Assembly: GCF_000359125.1 (NCBI RefSeq)
Contig: NZ_CAAF010000073.1
Coordinates: forward strand, 124,001 to 188,000
Source of the DNA: Mesorhizobium sp. STM 4661
GTDB taxonomy: Bacteria > Pseudomonadota > Alphaproteobacteria > Rhizobiales > Rhizobiaceae
DNA length: 64,000 nt
Direction: 5' to 3'
Below the pieces are notes generated by a model. It was not told the DNA's origin. It saw only the letters and a list, made by a program, of their open reading frames with translations, and did no database searches. A program made the translations under genes and the position numbers. Positions 24,850 to 35,509 of this stretch are shown piece by piece. Every line of letters starts with the position of its first letter. Within the stretch, counting starts at the first letter, position 1.

Positions 24850-26466
24850 TTAGCCGCGCACGACGAGGCGCTTGATCTGGCCTTTCTTGAAGGCGGCGAG
24901 GAAGCGGGCATAGTCCTTGAAGACGACGCAGCCATTCGATTCCGCGCGGCCGCCGCGCAGCATGTAGGTGTGGGCGAGCAGGCCGTCGCGGCCATATTTG
25001 TTGCTGCCGCTGGTAGGCGTCAGCCGGATCGCCTCGACGCCGTGGAAGCGCGATTCCCGCAGCGTCAGATTGTAGGTGTCGGGCGGCGTCGGGCCGACAT
25101 TCTTGTTGTGAACGAAGCGCGGCTGGTCGACCATCGAGCCCAGTCCCGAATGCGCCTCGAGCCGCGAGCCGTCCGGCATATAGACGGTTTTCGCCGAAAT
25201 GTCGTAGACGGCGACACCGCTGCCCATGGATGGCGATGGCCTGGTGAAAAGGTTCCTGAAGGCTCCGCCGACGCCGCGCTCGGGCATGTCGGGCTTGGCA
25301 TAGGCCAACATCCCTTCGGCCTGAGCCTTCGACCGCTTGGCCGGCTCGCCCGGGCCGCTTTGCGTGCCCTGGCTGGCTCGCGTGGCCCGGCTGGCCGGGC
25401 TGCCTTGCGTAGCCTGCGCGCCCTGGCTGCCTTGCACGCCTGGCAGGGCGGCGAGCGACGAATTGCGCGGCGACAGGGCTCCTGGAGATTGGGGCGTCTC
25501 GACTTGCGGCGCATCAGCCGTCTGGACCTTGCTTGCCTTGGCCTTGGGTGTCTGGGCCTTGGGTGTCTGGGCGGCCTTGGAAGGCTTAGCCGGCTGGGCG
25601 CTCGGTGCCTTGGGAGCCTCGACCTCGGGCTCCTCGATTTTCGCCTGCGGACGGAAGGTCGGCACCGGAATGCTGTCGGGCATCTCGTCCTGCGGCGGCA
25701 GCGAGGCCACCTGTACTTCGCCCTGCTGCGGTTCTTGCGGGGCAACAGCGTCATTTGCCATCGCCGCCGGCGGCAGCACCTCGATCATCTGTTCCGGCAA
25801 CGTGTTCGCCAGCGCCAGCGCCAGGCGTGAGGATCGTTCGATCTCCGCGACCTCGGGCCCGAAGCGCTCAGATGCCGGACCGCGCTGGTCGGGCATCCGC
25901 GCGGACTCTGCAAAGCGCGCCCCCACCGGCAAGCTGGCGAGCGCCAATGGTGCGCCAGGAGAAGAGGCATTGGCAAAGGCGGCGGCAAGCTTTTGCGGCG
26001 ACAACGCGGCTTTCGCCACCACGCTGTCGAAGCGGTCGCGGACAGGAGCGGCCTCGTTCGACCACGCCAAAGGCTCGATACGCGCCACCTTGCCCTCGTG
26101 CAGGAAGCTGCCGGCGGCGTGCACGCAGCCGGCGTCGCATCGATTGAGCAGCGACGCCTGCCGGCTGCTCGATAGCTGCGGCGCCCATGAATTGGCCCAA
26201 GAATTTGAATTGGCCCATGAATTGGGAAGCGTGCGGCGCTGATCGGCGAGCGCGATGGTGCGCGGTGCAAGCAGGCTTTGCGGCAGGCCGTTGGAAGCGG
26301 CGGTGAGCGATGTCCCCACCGAGTAGAGGCCGGCCATGGTTGCCACCGACCACAAAACAACCACCGCGCCGACGGCTGGAACCGCGACCCAACGCAGGCT
26401 GGGTCTCATCGAAGTCAATCCAGATTGAGGATCGTCACCCCGGCTTTTCAAATACACAAACGCCAT
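24850..26466 (-). CDS. DUF2778 (Tlde1-like) membrane-anchored envelope protein
   Basis: A 538-residue protein. One transmembrane span lies at about residues 28-48, followed by a very long low-complexity linker with NSWANSNSWANSWA and proline/alanine/glutamine-rich repeats (TPKAQTPKAKASK; GAQATQGSPASRATRASQG). The last 150 residues are the DUF2778 domain: AVYDISAKTVYMPDG, LEAHSGLG, HTYMLRGGR and the catalytic-type SNGCVVF. This fold is related to L,D-transpeptidases, so the periplasmic domain may act on peptidoglycan stem peptides. Rhizobial members of this layout are common and uncharacterised. Confidence 0.85.
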   Translation of the reverse strand: MAFVYLKSRGDDPQSGLTSMRPSLRWVAVPAVGAVVVLWSVATMAGLYSVGTSLTAASNGLPQSLLAPRTIALADQRRTLPNSWANSNSWANSWAPQLSSSRQASLLNRCDAGCVHAAGSFLHEGKVARIEPLAWSNEAAPVRDRFDSVVAKAALSPQKLAAAFANASSPGAPLALASLPVGARFAESARMPDQRGPASERFGPEVAEIERSSRLALALANTLPEQMIEVLPPAAMANDAVAPQEPQQGEVQVASLPPQDEMPDSIPVPTFRPQAKIEEPEVEAPKAPSAQPAKPSKAAQTPKAQTPKAKASKVQTADAPQVETPQSPGALSPRNSSLAALPGVQGSQGAQATQGSPASRATRASQGTQSGPGEPAKRSKAQAEGMLAYAKPDMPERGVGGAFRNLFTRPSPSMGSGVAVYDISAKTVYMPDGSRLEAHSGLGSMVDQPRFVHNKNVGPTPPDTYNLTLRESRFHGVEAIRLTPTSGSNKYGRDGLLAHTYMLRGGRAESNGCVVFKDYARFLAAFKKGQIKRLVVRG

Positions 26467-26840
26467 ACAACACTCTCAATCGGCTTGCCGGCCTGCGCCC
26501 TCGCATCCGTTACGATCACAGTTCGCCTGATGCCCCCGGGCACCCTTCGCTGCTGTTGCCGATTGATTCAAAAGATGGACAAAGTTGGTTAACCAATCCC
26601 TCCACCGATCGCCGATTGGGCGGCGGTCACTTCGAAAAAAGCACCCTTCATGACTATGAAAGTGGCAAAATTGCCCTCCATATCAGGCTTTGCTGCCCGT
26701 TTTCGCCGACCGAGTCAAGCAAAGGGTGGGTGTTAGTGGGTGTTAGACCTTTAGGGTTAGCCGCAATTTTCTTGGCGACAATCCCTAACTGGCCCGCCCC
26801 CGCGCCAGGGATGCGGGCCACAATCGAGTATTTACGGATA
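26467..26840. other. Intergenic region, 374 bp
   Basis: Separates the DUF2778 start from the flavin oxidase stop, both on the minus strand, so it should contain the DUF2778 promoter at its left. A tandem pair of TGGGTGTTAG units lies at about 26728-26747 with a related TTAGGGTTAG just after. A plus-strand open frame crosses the region, but it is composition-driven and starts inside antisense sequence. I see no gene here. Confidence 0.5.
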
Positions 26841-28280
26841 CTATGCGGCCTGCAGTTTTTGCTTCGGCCGCAGATTCTGGTTCATGCGGAACAGGTTCAG
26901 CGGGTCGTAGCGCTGCTTTATCTCCACAAGCCGCCGATAGTTGCCGCCATAGGCCGCTTCGACCCGATCCGCTTCGTCCTCGGGCATGAAGTTCACATAG
27001 GCCGTGCCGGCGGCATAGGGCCTGGCCGCCTCGTAGATACCGCGCGCCCAGTCTATGCAGGCCTTGTCCATTCCCGGTTCGCGCCAGCGTGCATGGACAT
27101 TCATGATGAAATGCGCGCTGCGTTGCGGGAACGCCGTTTCGTCGGCTTTCACCCGGCCCGCCGCGCCGCCGACATGGCCAAGGAAGATTTCGCATTCAGG
27201 CCCCGGAAGCCTTGGTATCGCTGCCGTGACGACCTCGATCGCGCTATCGGAAAGTGCAGTGAAGTCATGGCTCTTCCAGTAGTTGCGGGCGCCTGACGTA
27301 AGCAACGGATCGAATGCCTGCTGCCAGCCGGTGAGCGGGTTGGGACCGACGACATCGGCAATCGGCGTGCCGATGGCGCGAAGCCTTTTCGTCGCTCTCT
27401 TTCCCTCCTGAAGATCGCCGCAATAGCACATGGCCAGAACCAGAACCTCCTTGCCGTGCCACTCGGCCGGCAGGAAGGGCAGTGGCGGTGCCTGCCGCAT
27501 GACCACCCAGCAGGTCAGTTCGTCCGGTGCCACTTCGAGCGCGTCACGATACGCCCGCAGCACCTCCTGGGCATCGGCGAAGGGATGAACGACAAGCCCC
27601 GACAGAACCTGTGGGCCGACACGGTGAAGCTTGAACTCGAAAGCCGTGACGACGCCAAAATTGCCGCCGCCGCCGCGCAGCGCCCAGAACATGTCCGGAT
27701 TCTCGGTCTGGCTGGCGCGCATCAGCTTGCCATCGGCGGTCACCACGTCGGCGCTGAGAAGATTGTCGATGGTCAGGCCGAATTTCCGCGTCAGCCAGCC
27801 GAAGCCGCCGCCCAGCGTCAGGCCGGATATGCCGGTGGTCGAGTTGATCCCGGTCGGTATCGCCAGTTCGAAGGCCTGTGTTTCCTGGTCGACATCGGCA
27901 AGCGTCGCACCGGGCTCCACCCATACCCGCCGCGTCGGTGGATCGACCCGCACCGACTTCATCGGCGAAAGATCGATCATCAGGCCGCCGTCGCAGACGG
28001 CACTGCCGGCAATGTTGTGGCCGCCGCCGCGAACCGCGACGAGAAGCCGGTTTTCCCTGGCGAAGTTCACGGCGGCGATGACATCGGCGGCGCCGGCGCA
28101 GCGCACGATCAGCCCTGGCCGCCGGTCGATCATGGCATTCCAGATGCTGCGTGCCTCGTCATAGGCGCCATCGCCTTCCCTCAGCACCGTGCCGCGCAAT
28201 TGCGCCGAAAGCGCCTCCAGGGCCGCGGCATCGATCGTCGTCTTGCCGCGTTCGAGTGTAGTGAGGCTCATGCTGTTCAT
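26841..28280 (-). CDS. FAD-binding oxidase of the VAO/berberine-bridge family
   Basis: A 479-residue flavoprotein. The PP-loop FAD domain has VAVRGGGHNIAGSAVCDGG, where His88 is the usual site of covalent 8-alpha attachment, and TGISGLTLGGGFGWLTRKFG. The berberine-bridge C-terminal segment ends with YVNFMPEDE and RYDPLNLFRMNQNL. The second attachment cysteine of bicovalent members (in a GVCxTxG-like stretch) is absent; the aligned text is STTGISGLTLGG. Such enzymes oxidise sugars, alcohols or aromatic alcohols with oxygen. It stands alone, so substrate is open. Confidence 0.88.
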   Translation of the reverse strand: MNSMSLTTLERGKTTIDAAALEALSAQLRGTVLREGDGAYDEARSIWNAMIDRRPGLIVRCAGAADVIAAVNFARENRLLVAVRGGGHNIAGSAVCDGGLMIDLSPMKSVRVDPPTRRVWVEPGATLADVDQETQAFELAIPTGINSTTGISGLTLGGGFGWLTRKFGLTIDNLLSADVVTADGKLMRASQTENPDMFWALRGGGGNFGVVTAFEFKLHRVGPQVLSGLVVHPFADAQEVLRAYRDALEVAPDELTCWVVMRQAPPLPFLPAEWHGKEVLVLAMCYCGDLQEGKRATKRLRAIGTPIADVVGPNPLTGWQQAFDPLLTSGARNYWKSHDFTALSDSAIEVVTAAIPRLPGPECEIFLGHVGGAAGRVKADETAFPQRSAHFIMNVHARWREPGMDKACIDWARGIYEAARPYAAGTAYVNFMPEDEADRVEAAYGGNYRRLVEIKQRYDPLNLFRMNQNLRPKQKLQAA

Positions 28281-28400
28281 GGTTTCCTCCCGCTTTGCTT
28301 ATGAGCCGTTCTCTCCCCGTCCAGATTGGAAGTGTGCCCTTATATTAGAGATATCGCAAGTTCCGAGCGGCTTGCGGCTGCGGGCGGCCATGGGCCGGGC

Positions 28401-29255
28401 TTAGTATCCCGGCCCGGTGCCCAATTCGCTGCGGCGCCAGGCGGCCGGCGAGATTCCCACCGAGCGCTTGAACTCCCGCCCGAAATGATAGACGTCGCAG
28501 AAGCCGCAGGCCTCCGCGATTTCGGCCAGCGGCTGATCGCTCTGCACCAGCAGCGATTGCGCCTGCATCAGCCGCTCGCGCATCAGCCACTGATGCGGGC
28601 TCGTGCGCAGATGCTTCTGGAACAGCCGCCGGATCTGCGAAGGGCCAAGGCCGGTAACCGTGAAAAGGTCCGGCGCGTTCCAGGCGAATCCGGGTTCGCT
28701 GCGCATCGCGTCCACGGCGGCGGCCAGCGCCTTCGGCAAATCGTCGGTGCCGGCGCCGGCCAGCGCGCGGTCGACCAAAAGCACGAACTCGGCGACCAGT
28801 TGGTTGAGCCTGAGGTCGAGGCTGGCGTCGCGCCGCCGCAGCGCCGCGAACAGCCGCTCGAACCAGGGAACCGGGTTCATCGCTTCGGTGAAAACGGTCC
28901 GCAAGCTGCCCTCGCCGAACAGCTTGCGACGCAGGATCGCCGGGTCCGGCCCATCGAGCCTGAACCAGAGCAGACTCCATGGGTCGTGCTCGTCGGCGGC
29001 ATGGACATGCGGCGCCTCATTCGCCATCCACACCAGTTGCCCCGGGCGCACTTCCAGCCGCTGCCCCAGCGTCTCGACGACGCCGCGGCCCGACAGGCAG
29101 TAGAGGATGTCCTGGCCGGGATAGGCCGCGCGTTCTATCCGGTAATCCGGCGCCGCTACGACCTTGCCGGCGCGCAGCACGCTGAACGCCGTGCGCGTCC
29201 AGCCGGCGGCCGGCACATAGTGGAAACTCTCGATAACCGACGTTCTTGCCCTCAT
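28401..29255 (-). CDS. AraC family transcriptional regulator (arabinose-sensor type)
   Basis: About 284 residues from ATG 29255. The N-terminal cupin (YPGQDILYCLSGRGVVETLG, RPGQLVWMANEAPHVH) senses a ligand, and the C-terminal domain has two helix-turn-helix units (TGLGPSQIRRLFQKHL and PLAEIAEACGFCDVYHFGRE) ending in FKRSVGISPAAWRR. It is divergent from the PhyH dioxygenase and the ribose-type operon, across about 180 bases, and is the likely activator of that unit. Confidence 0.9.
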   Translation of the reverse strand: MRARTSVIESFHYVPAAGWTRTAFSVLRAGKVVAAPDYRIERAAYPGQDILYCLSGRGVVETLGQRLEVRPGQLVWMANEAPHVHAADEHDPWSLLWFRLDGPDPAILRRKLFGEGSLRTVFTEAMNPVPWFERLFAALRRRDASLDLRLNQLVAEFVLLVDRALAGAGTDDLPKALAAAVDAMRSEPGFAWNAPDLFTVTGLGPSQIRRLFQKHLRTSPHQWLMRERLMQAQSLLVQSDQPLAEIAEACGFCDVYHFGREFKRSVGISPAAWRRSELGTGPGY

Positions 29256-29434
29256 GCGCGTTTTATACAAAAACTGCGCTCTGCTGTCCATTTTATTCCC
29301 GGTCGGGCGCAGCTATGGTCGCTCTCAAGAGGCAGGCGAGATCGGCATTCATCAGCCCGAAATCTCGCCTTCCGGGCTTCAAGGCGCACCGCGCCAATGA
29401 CGGCCCCGTTCGCGAAGACCAGGGAGGCAAGACG

Positions 29435-30199
29435 ATGCTCGCGATGACCAAGGCTGAAAAGGAGCGCTACGCCAGCGACGGTTACATCATCCGCCAGGGG
29501 CTGCTGACCACGGCGGAGGTCGATGACTTCCGCGACCACGCGCGCAAGCAGTTGGAAGCGGAAAACAAAAGCGGCGCCGTCATGGCCAAGGGCGACAAGG
29601 AAGGCAAGACCACGCTTCTGAAGATGTGGACCAAGGCCGAGGACGACAAATACGGGCTGCTCGCCCGCGACGAGCGCATGGTGGATCTCGCCGAGGCCGC
29701 GGTCGGCAAGCCGATCTACCTCTACAGCCACAAGATGACGATGAAGCAGCCCAACGAGGGCGGTGCCTGGGAGTGGCACCAGGATTTCGGCTACTGGTAC
29801 AATTACGGCTGCCTCGCGCCGGAGATGATGAGCATCTATGTCGCGCTCGACAAGGCGACCCGCGAGAATGGCTGCCTGCAGGTGCTCAGGGGTTCGCACA
29901 AGCTCGGCCGCCTCAACCATATCCGCGAGAACGACCAGACCAATGTCGAGCAGGAGCATCTGGAAGCGGCGCTGAAGCGCTACGAGCATATCTATGTCGA
30001 GATGGAAGCTGGCGACGCGCTGATCTTCGACGGCAATCTGCTGCATCGCTCCGACGCCAACCGCTCCGATACCTATCGCTGGGGCTACATCTGCTCCTAC
30101 AACGCCATCGAGAACGCGCCGTTCAAGAAGGTGCGCGAATACGGAAACTATGACGAGTTGCGCAAGGTGCCGGCCGGTTCCTTCCGCAAGGCGTCCTGA
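29435..30199 (+). CDS. Phytanoyl-CoA dioxygenase (PhyH) family protein
   Basis: A 254-residue Fe(II)/2-oxoglutarate oxygenase, with AGGGAGG seven bases before ATG 29435. The iron ligands are visible as His115 and Asp117 in WEWHQDFGYWYN and His204 in NLLHRSDANRSDTYR, with an Arg nearby for 2-oxoglutarate. PhyH-type enzymes hydroxylate small carboxylic acids, ectoine, quaternary amines and similar compounds. It precedes a sugar-type ABC and ribokinase operon by 240 bases and probably acts on a related substrate. Longer upstream starts read through the promoter region. Confidence 0.88.
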   Translation: MLAMTKAEKERYASDGYIIRQGLLTTAEVDDFRDHARKQLEAENKSGAVMAKGDKEGKTTLLKMWTKAEDDKYGLLARDERMVDLAEAAVGKPIYLYSHKMTMKQPNEGGAWEWHQDFGYWYNYGCLAPEMMSIYVALDKATRENGCLQVLRGSHKLGRLNHIRENDQTNVEQEHLEAALKRYEHIYVEMEAGDALIFDGNLLHRSDANRSDTYRWGYICSYNAIENAPFKKVREYGNYDELRKVPAGSFRKAS

Positions 30200-30237
30200 C
30201 ACCGAAAACAAGGCGTGGGCGGTCACGCCCGCACCGG

Positions 30238-30275
30238 ACCTTGATCCCCAAGCTTAGGGGTTGGAAAAGATCAGG
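30238..30275. repeat. Rhizobial palindromic repeat (copy 1, diverged)
   Basis: An imperfect palindrome downstream of the PhyH gene: ACCTTGATC and CCCCAA on the left, TTGG and GATCAGGT on the right, followed by CGAACAAAGA. The same architecture occurs at 39728-39770, 47841-47887 and 49430-49473. It can fold in RNA and may serve as a 3'-end stabiliser or terminator between genes. Confidence 0.6.
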
Positions 30276-30438
30276 TCGAACAAAGAGATAGAGTCGCATC
30301 CTGAATCTGTTTGGGATGATCGGGCTCAATGCATCGACCCGTGCGCGAGCTCAGCCCGGGTCGATGAGGGAAGAACGGGAGAAGAGTGGCGGAGCCGGTT
30401 CGCGACCGGCATCTCGCCGCACGCAGGGAGGATGCTGT

Positions 30439-31461
30439 ATGGCCGATGCGGTCAGGACCGGCGCGCGCTCGCCAGCCACGGACCGATTGACGTTGGCGCG
30501 GCTGTTGCGGGCGCGTGAGGCGGGCGTGTTCATCGCGCTGCTCGCGCTGTGCCTGTTTTTGTCCTTCGCCACTGACGGATTCCTGACATCGCTGAACCTG
30601 CTCAATGTCGGTCGCCAGATCTCCCTGCTCGGGATCATGGCGGTCGGCATGACGTTCGTGCTGATCGCCGGCGAAGTCGACCTGTCGGTCGGCTCGACCT
30701 ATGCGTTCTCCGGCCTCGCCACCGGCATGCTGATCATCGCCGGCTGGGCGCTGCTGCCGGCGATCGGCGTGGGCCTGCTCACCAGCGTCGCCATCGGCCT
30801 CATCAACGGCGTGCTTTCCACCTATGGCCGCCTGCCCTCGCTGATCGCGACGCTCGGCATGCTCTCCATCGTGCGCGGTGCCGCCCTCATCCTGACCAAC
30901 GGCCAGCCGGTGACGGTGAATGCCCGCAATGGCGCCCTTCCCGACGTCCTGCAGTCTTTCGGCTTCATGGGTCAGGGCTATCTGTTCAGCATCATCCCGA
31001 TGCAGCTCGTCTTTTTCGTCATCATCGCGGCACTTGCCTGGGTGGTGCTGGCCTTCTCCAATTTCGGCTTCCGCGTTTACGCCGTCGGCGGCAGCACCAA
31101 GGCGGCGCGCGTCTCCGGCATCTCCGTCAACTCCGTCAAGATCTGCGCCTTCGTGCTGATGGGTGTGCTGGCCGCCTTCGCCGGCATTTTGAGCATGGCC
31201 TTCCTGCCGAGCGGCCAGGCCGGACGCACCGGGGTCGGGCTGGAGCTCGACGTCATCGCGGCCACCATCGTCGGCGGCGCCTCGCTGTCGGGCGGCGAAG
31301 GCACAATCCTCGGCACCATTCTCGGCGTGCTGATCATCGGCGTCATGCGCAACGGGCTGGTGCTGATGGGCGTATCGCCTTTCGTGCAGGAACTGATGAT
31401 CGGCCTGGTCATCATCATAGCGGTCGGCATCGACAAATGGAGCACGCGCCGGACCAACTGA
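30439..31461 (+). CDS. Sugar ABC transporter permease (RbsC/branched type)
   Basis: A 340-residue membrane protein with about ten hydrophobic spans and the family motifs GIMAVGMTFVLIAGEVDLSV, YGRLPSLIATLGMLSIVRG, VYAVGGSTKAARVSGI and IVGGASLSGGEGTILG. AGGGAG lies eight bases before ATG 30439. It is the channel of a ribose-type importer whose binding protein and ATPase follow. Having the permease first is an unusual gene order, but the set is complete. The downstream ribokinase and RbsD suggest a pentose or pentose-like substrate. Confidence 0.92.
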   Translation: MADAVRTGARSPATDRLTLARLLRAREAGVFIALLALCLFLSFATDGFLTSLNLLNVGRQISLLGIMAVGMTFVLIAGEVDLSVGSTYAFSGLATGMLIIAGWALLPAIGVGLLTSVAIGLINGVLSTYGRLPSLIATLGMLSIVRGAALILTNGQPVTVNARNGALPDVLQSFGFMGQGYLFSIIPMQLVFFVIIAALAWVVLAFSNFGFRVYAVGGSTKAARVSGISVNSVKICAFVLMGVLAAFAGILSMAFLPSGQAGRTGVGLELDVIAATIVGGASLSGGEGTILGTILGVLIIGVMRNGLVLMGVSPFVQELMIGLVIIIAVGIDKWSTRRTN

Positions 31462-31513
31462 AAGCAGAGCAACCAACAGGTCAACTCAAGGGCCAAACAA
31501 GGGAGGACTATCC

Positions 31514-32482
31514 ATGAAACTCAGACATGTCATTCTCGCAGCCGCACTCAGCCTGCTGCCGCTGTCGGCCCATGCCGGCGCCAAGCTCGCCGATTTCGCG
31601 CTGGCCGACCGCATCAAGGCCAAGATCGCCGCCGGCCAGCCGCTCGACATCTATGTCTCCTATCACGACGTCTCCAACGAATTCGCGCCGTTCATGAAGA
31701 CCGGCGTCGAGCGCGCCGCCAAGGAGGACAAGGTCAGCGCCCAGTTCATCGGTCCCGTCGGCGCCGATGCCGACGGCCAGATCAGCGAGATCGAGACGCT
31801 GATGGGCAAGATGGACGGCCTGGCGATCTCCTCGGTCTCGACCGACGCCCTGGCGCCGCTGATCGACCGCGTCATCGCCGCCGGCATCCCGGTGGTGACC
31901 TTCAACACCGACAATCCGGAGAGCAAGCGCCTCGCCTTCGCCGGACAGGATCTCGTCCAGTCCGGCCGCGAGGCCGGCAAGCTGATGGCCAAGGTGCTGG
32001 GCGGCAAGGGCAAGGTGATGATCACCACGATCGACGCCGCCGCCCAGTGGTCGCTCGACCGCGAAAAGGGCGCGCGCGAAGCACTCAAGGCCGAGCCGGG
32101 CATCGAGGTGGTCTCCACGCTCAACACCGGCACCGACCCGCAGAAGATCTATGCCGCGATCGAGAACGCCATGCTGGCAAATCCGGCGATATCAGGCGTG
32201 CTGTCGCTTGAATGCTGCTCGACGCCGGCCGCCGGCACCTGGGTCGAACGCAACAACGCCGCCGACAAGGTCAAGGTGGTCGGCTTCGACTTGCTCGACC
32301 AGACGGTGCAGCTCGTCCAGGACGGCAATGTCCAGGCGACGATCGACCAGGCGCCGGAGAAGCAGGGCTTTGCCGCGGTCGACCTGATCGTGCAGTTCCT
32401 CAAGGGTCAGCCGATCGAAAACCTCGACACCGGCGTCGGCGTCTACACCAAGGAAAACATCGCCGAGGTCGCCAAGAAGTAA
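31514..32482 (+). CDS. Sugar ABC transporter substrate-binding protein (periplasmic, family 4)
   Basis: A 322-residue binding protein with a signal peptide (residues 1-22, MKLRHVILAAALSLLPLSAH) and a strong GGGAGGA before the ATG. The Peripla_BP_4 fold shows as DGQISEIETLMGKMDGLAIS, IPVVTFNTDNPESKRLAFAG and VVGFDLLDQTVQLVQDGNVQ. It feeds the RbsC/RbsA-like transporter around it. Unusually it carries an adjacent Cys pair (LECCSTP). The ligand is probably a pentose or similar compound given the ribokinase downstream, but this is an inference. Confidence 0.92.
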   Translation: MKLRHVILAAALSLLPLSAHAGAKLADFALADRIKAKIAAGQPLDIYVSYHDVSNEFAPFMKTGVERAAKEDKVSAQFIGPVGADADGQISEIETLMGKMDGLAISSVSTDALAPLIDRVIAAGIPVVTFNTDNPESKRLAFAGQDLVQSGREAGKLMAKVLGGKGKVMITTIDAAAQWSLDREKGAREALKAEPGIEVVSTLNTGTDPQKIYAAIENAMLANPAISGVLSLECCSTPAAGTWVERNNAADKVKVVGFDLLDQTVQLVQDGNVQATIDQAPEKQGFAAVDLIVQFLKGQPIENLDTGVGVYTKENIAEVAKK

Positions 32483-32543
32483 CATGCCGGCGTAACGGGA
32501 GCTGCCGGCCCTGAGGTCGGCAGCTCTTCGTTCTGCCAGCCCC

Positions 32544-34061
<1,518 letters not shown>

Positions 34062-34084
34062 ACGAGGCCCTGAACGAGGCATTG

Positions 34085-35050
34085 ATGACCACCAGACCCC
34101 AGATCACGCCCAAGATCACAATCGTCGGCAGTTTCGCGGTCGGGCTCACCATGCGGGCGCCCAAGCTGCCGATTTTCGGCGAGACGATGCTCGGCACCGA
34201 TTTCGACATGGGGCCGGGCGGCAAGGGCTCCAACCAGGCCGTCGCCACGGCAAGGCTGGGCGCCGCCTCGTCGCTGGTCGCCATCATCGGCACCGACAAG
34301 CTGGCCGGCATCGCCACCGACCTCTATGCCGCCGAGGGCGTGGATGCGAGCCTGGTAACGACGCGCGCCGAGCGCGCCACCGGCGTCGGCTTCATCATCC
34401 TCAACGACAAGGGTGAGAACTTCATCATCCTCGACATGGGCGCCAATGAGCTGATGAATGCCGAGACCGTCGACACGGCGGAGCGGCGCATCGCGCAAAG
34501 CGATGTCGTCATGACCGTGCTCGAAGTGCCGATTACTGCTGCCGCCCGCGCCATGGAGCTCGGCCGCAAGCATGGCGCCCGCACCATCCTCAATCCCGCG
34601 CCGGCACGCCAGCTTCCCGACGCGATCTTCGCCGCCGTCGACTATCTGACCCCGAACGAAAGCGAATTGCGCATTCTGCTCGGCCTGCCGGCCGACGATG
34701 CGCGCTCCTCGCGCGAGCTCGCCGGCGAATTGCGCCGCCGCGGGGTCCGCAACGTCGTGGTGACCTTGGGCCGGAGCGGCGCGCTGATCCTGACTGACGA
34801 GCTCGATATTATGGTGCCGGCAGTGCCGGTCACCGTGGTCGACACGACCGGCGCCGGCGACGCGTTCAACTCTGGCTTCGCGGTGGCGCTCGCCGAAGGC
34901 CGCGACATCGTCGAGGCGGTCCGCTTCGGCGTCGTCTGCGGCGCGATCGCCTGCACTGAACTCGGCGTCATTCCCGGCCTGCCCCAGCGGGCCAAAGCTG
35001 ACGCGCTCTACGCCCAGGCAATGAAGACAATATGGAAGGAAACGACATGA
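34085..35050 (+). CDS. Ribokinase-like PfkB family sugar kinase
   Basis: A 321-residue PfkB kinase. N-terminal substrate motif DMGPGGKGSNQAVATARLG, and C-terminal signature VDTTGAGDAFNSGFAVAL with the anion hole and catalytic Asp. Ribokinases phosphorylate ribose (or a close pentose) at C5 after uptake. It starts at ATG 34085, and its TGA overlaps the RbsD start (ATGA at 35047-35050). Its place in the operon with RbsD supports the ribose-type reading, although related kinases act on nucleosides and other sugars. Confidence 0.9.
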   Translation: MTTRPQITPKITIVGSFAVGLTMRAPKLPIFGETMLGTDFDMGPGGKGSNQAVATARLGAASSLVAIIGTDKLAGIATDLYAAEGVDASLVTTRAERATGVGFIILNDKGENFIILDMGANELMNAETVDTAERRIAQSDVVMTVLEVPITAAARAMELGRKHGARTILNPAPARQLPDAIFAAVDYLTPNESELRILLGLPADDARSSRELAGELRRRGVRNVVVTLGRSGALILTDELDIMVPAVPVTVVDTTGAGDAFNSGFAVALAEGRDIVEAVRFGVVCGAIACTELGVIPGLPQRAKADALYAQAMKTIWKETT

Positions 35051-35508
35051 ACCGAAACCGGCTGCTCAATGCCGAACTTTCGCATGCCATCGCCTCGATG
35101 GGCCATGGCGATCTGATGATCGTCTGCGATGCGGGCTTTCCGATCCCCTCAAGCGCCTGGCGCATCGACCTCGCCGTCTCGCCTGACGTGCCGGACCTCG
35201 AAACCGTGCTGTCGCCGATCGCCGCCAATTTCATCGCCGAGCGTGTTGGCTATGCCGATACGCTGCCGGTGCACAATGCGCCGCTGCTGGCCAAGCTGAA
35301 GCGGCTGTTCCCCGACGCCGATTTCGAGGCCACCAAGCATGAGACCATCCTCGGCGAGATGGCGGCGAAGGCCAAGGTCATCGTGCGCACCGGCGCCTTC
35401 GATCCGTGGGGCAACATCCTGCTTTATTCGGGCGTCGACGTGCCGGCCTGGTTCTCCAAGCCTGGTGTCGTCGCGCCAGACTACTACGCCAAGAAGATGA
35501 AAGGCTGA
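35047..35508 (+). CDS. RbsD/FucU family sugar mutarotase (D-ribose pyranase type)
   Basis: A 153-residue protein starting at ATG 35047 inside the kinase stop. Family marks are LNAELSHAIASMGHGDLMIV with the catalytic-site His, DLAVSPDVPDLETVLSPIA and TGAFDPWGNILLYSGV, equivalent to the TGEFTPYANIIL-type segment of RbsD. These enzymes speed interconversion of pyranose and furanose forms so the kinase gets its preferred anomer. It lies one base before the PanB-like gene. It is slightly longer than the usual 130-140 residues. Confidence 0.9.
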   Translation: MNRNRLLNAELSHAIASMGHGDLMIVCDAGFPIPSSAWRIDLAVSPDVPDLETVLSPIAANFIAERVGYADTLPVHNAPLLAKLKRLFPDADFEATKHETILGEMAAKAKVIVRTGAFDPWGNILLYSGVDVPAWFSKPGVVAPDYYAKKMKG

Positions 35509-35509
35509 G

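Noticed and set aside
24850..26466. Type VI secretion effector (Tlde1) reading of the DUF2778 protein
   Set aside because: It has a membrane anchor and long linker, no immunity gene and no secretion genes beside it, so a housekeeping envelope role is more likely.
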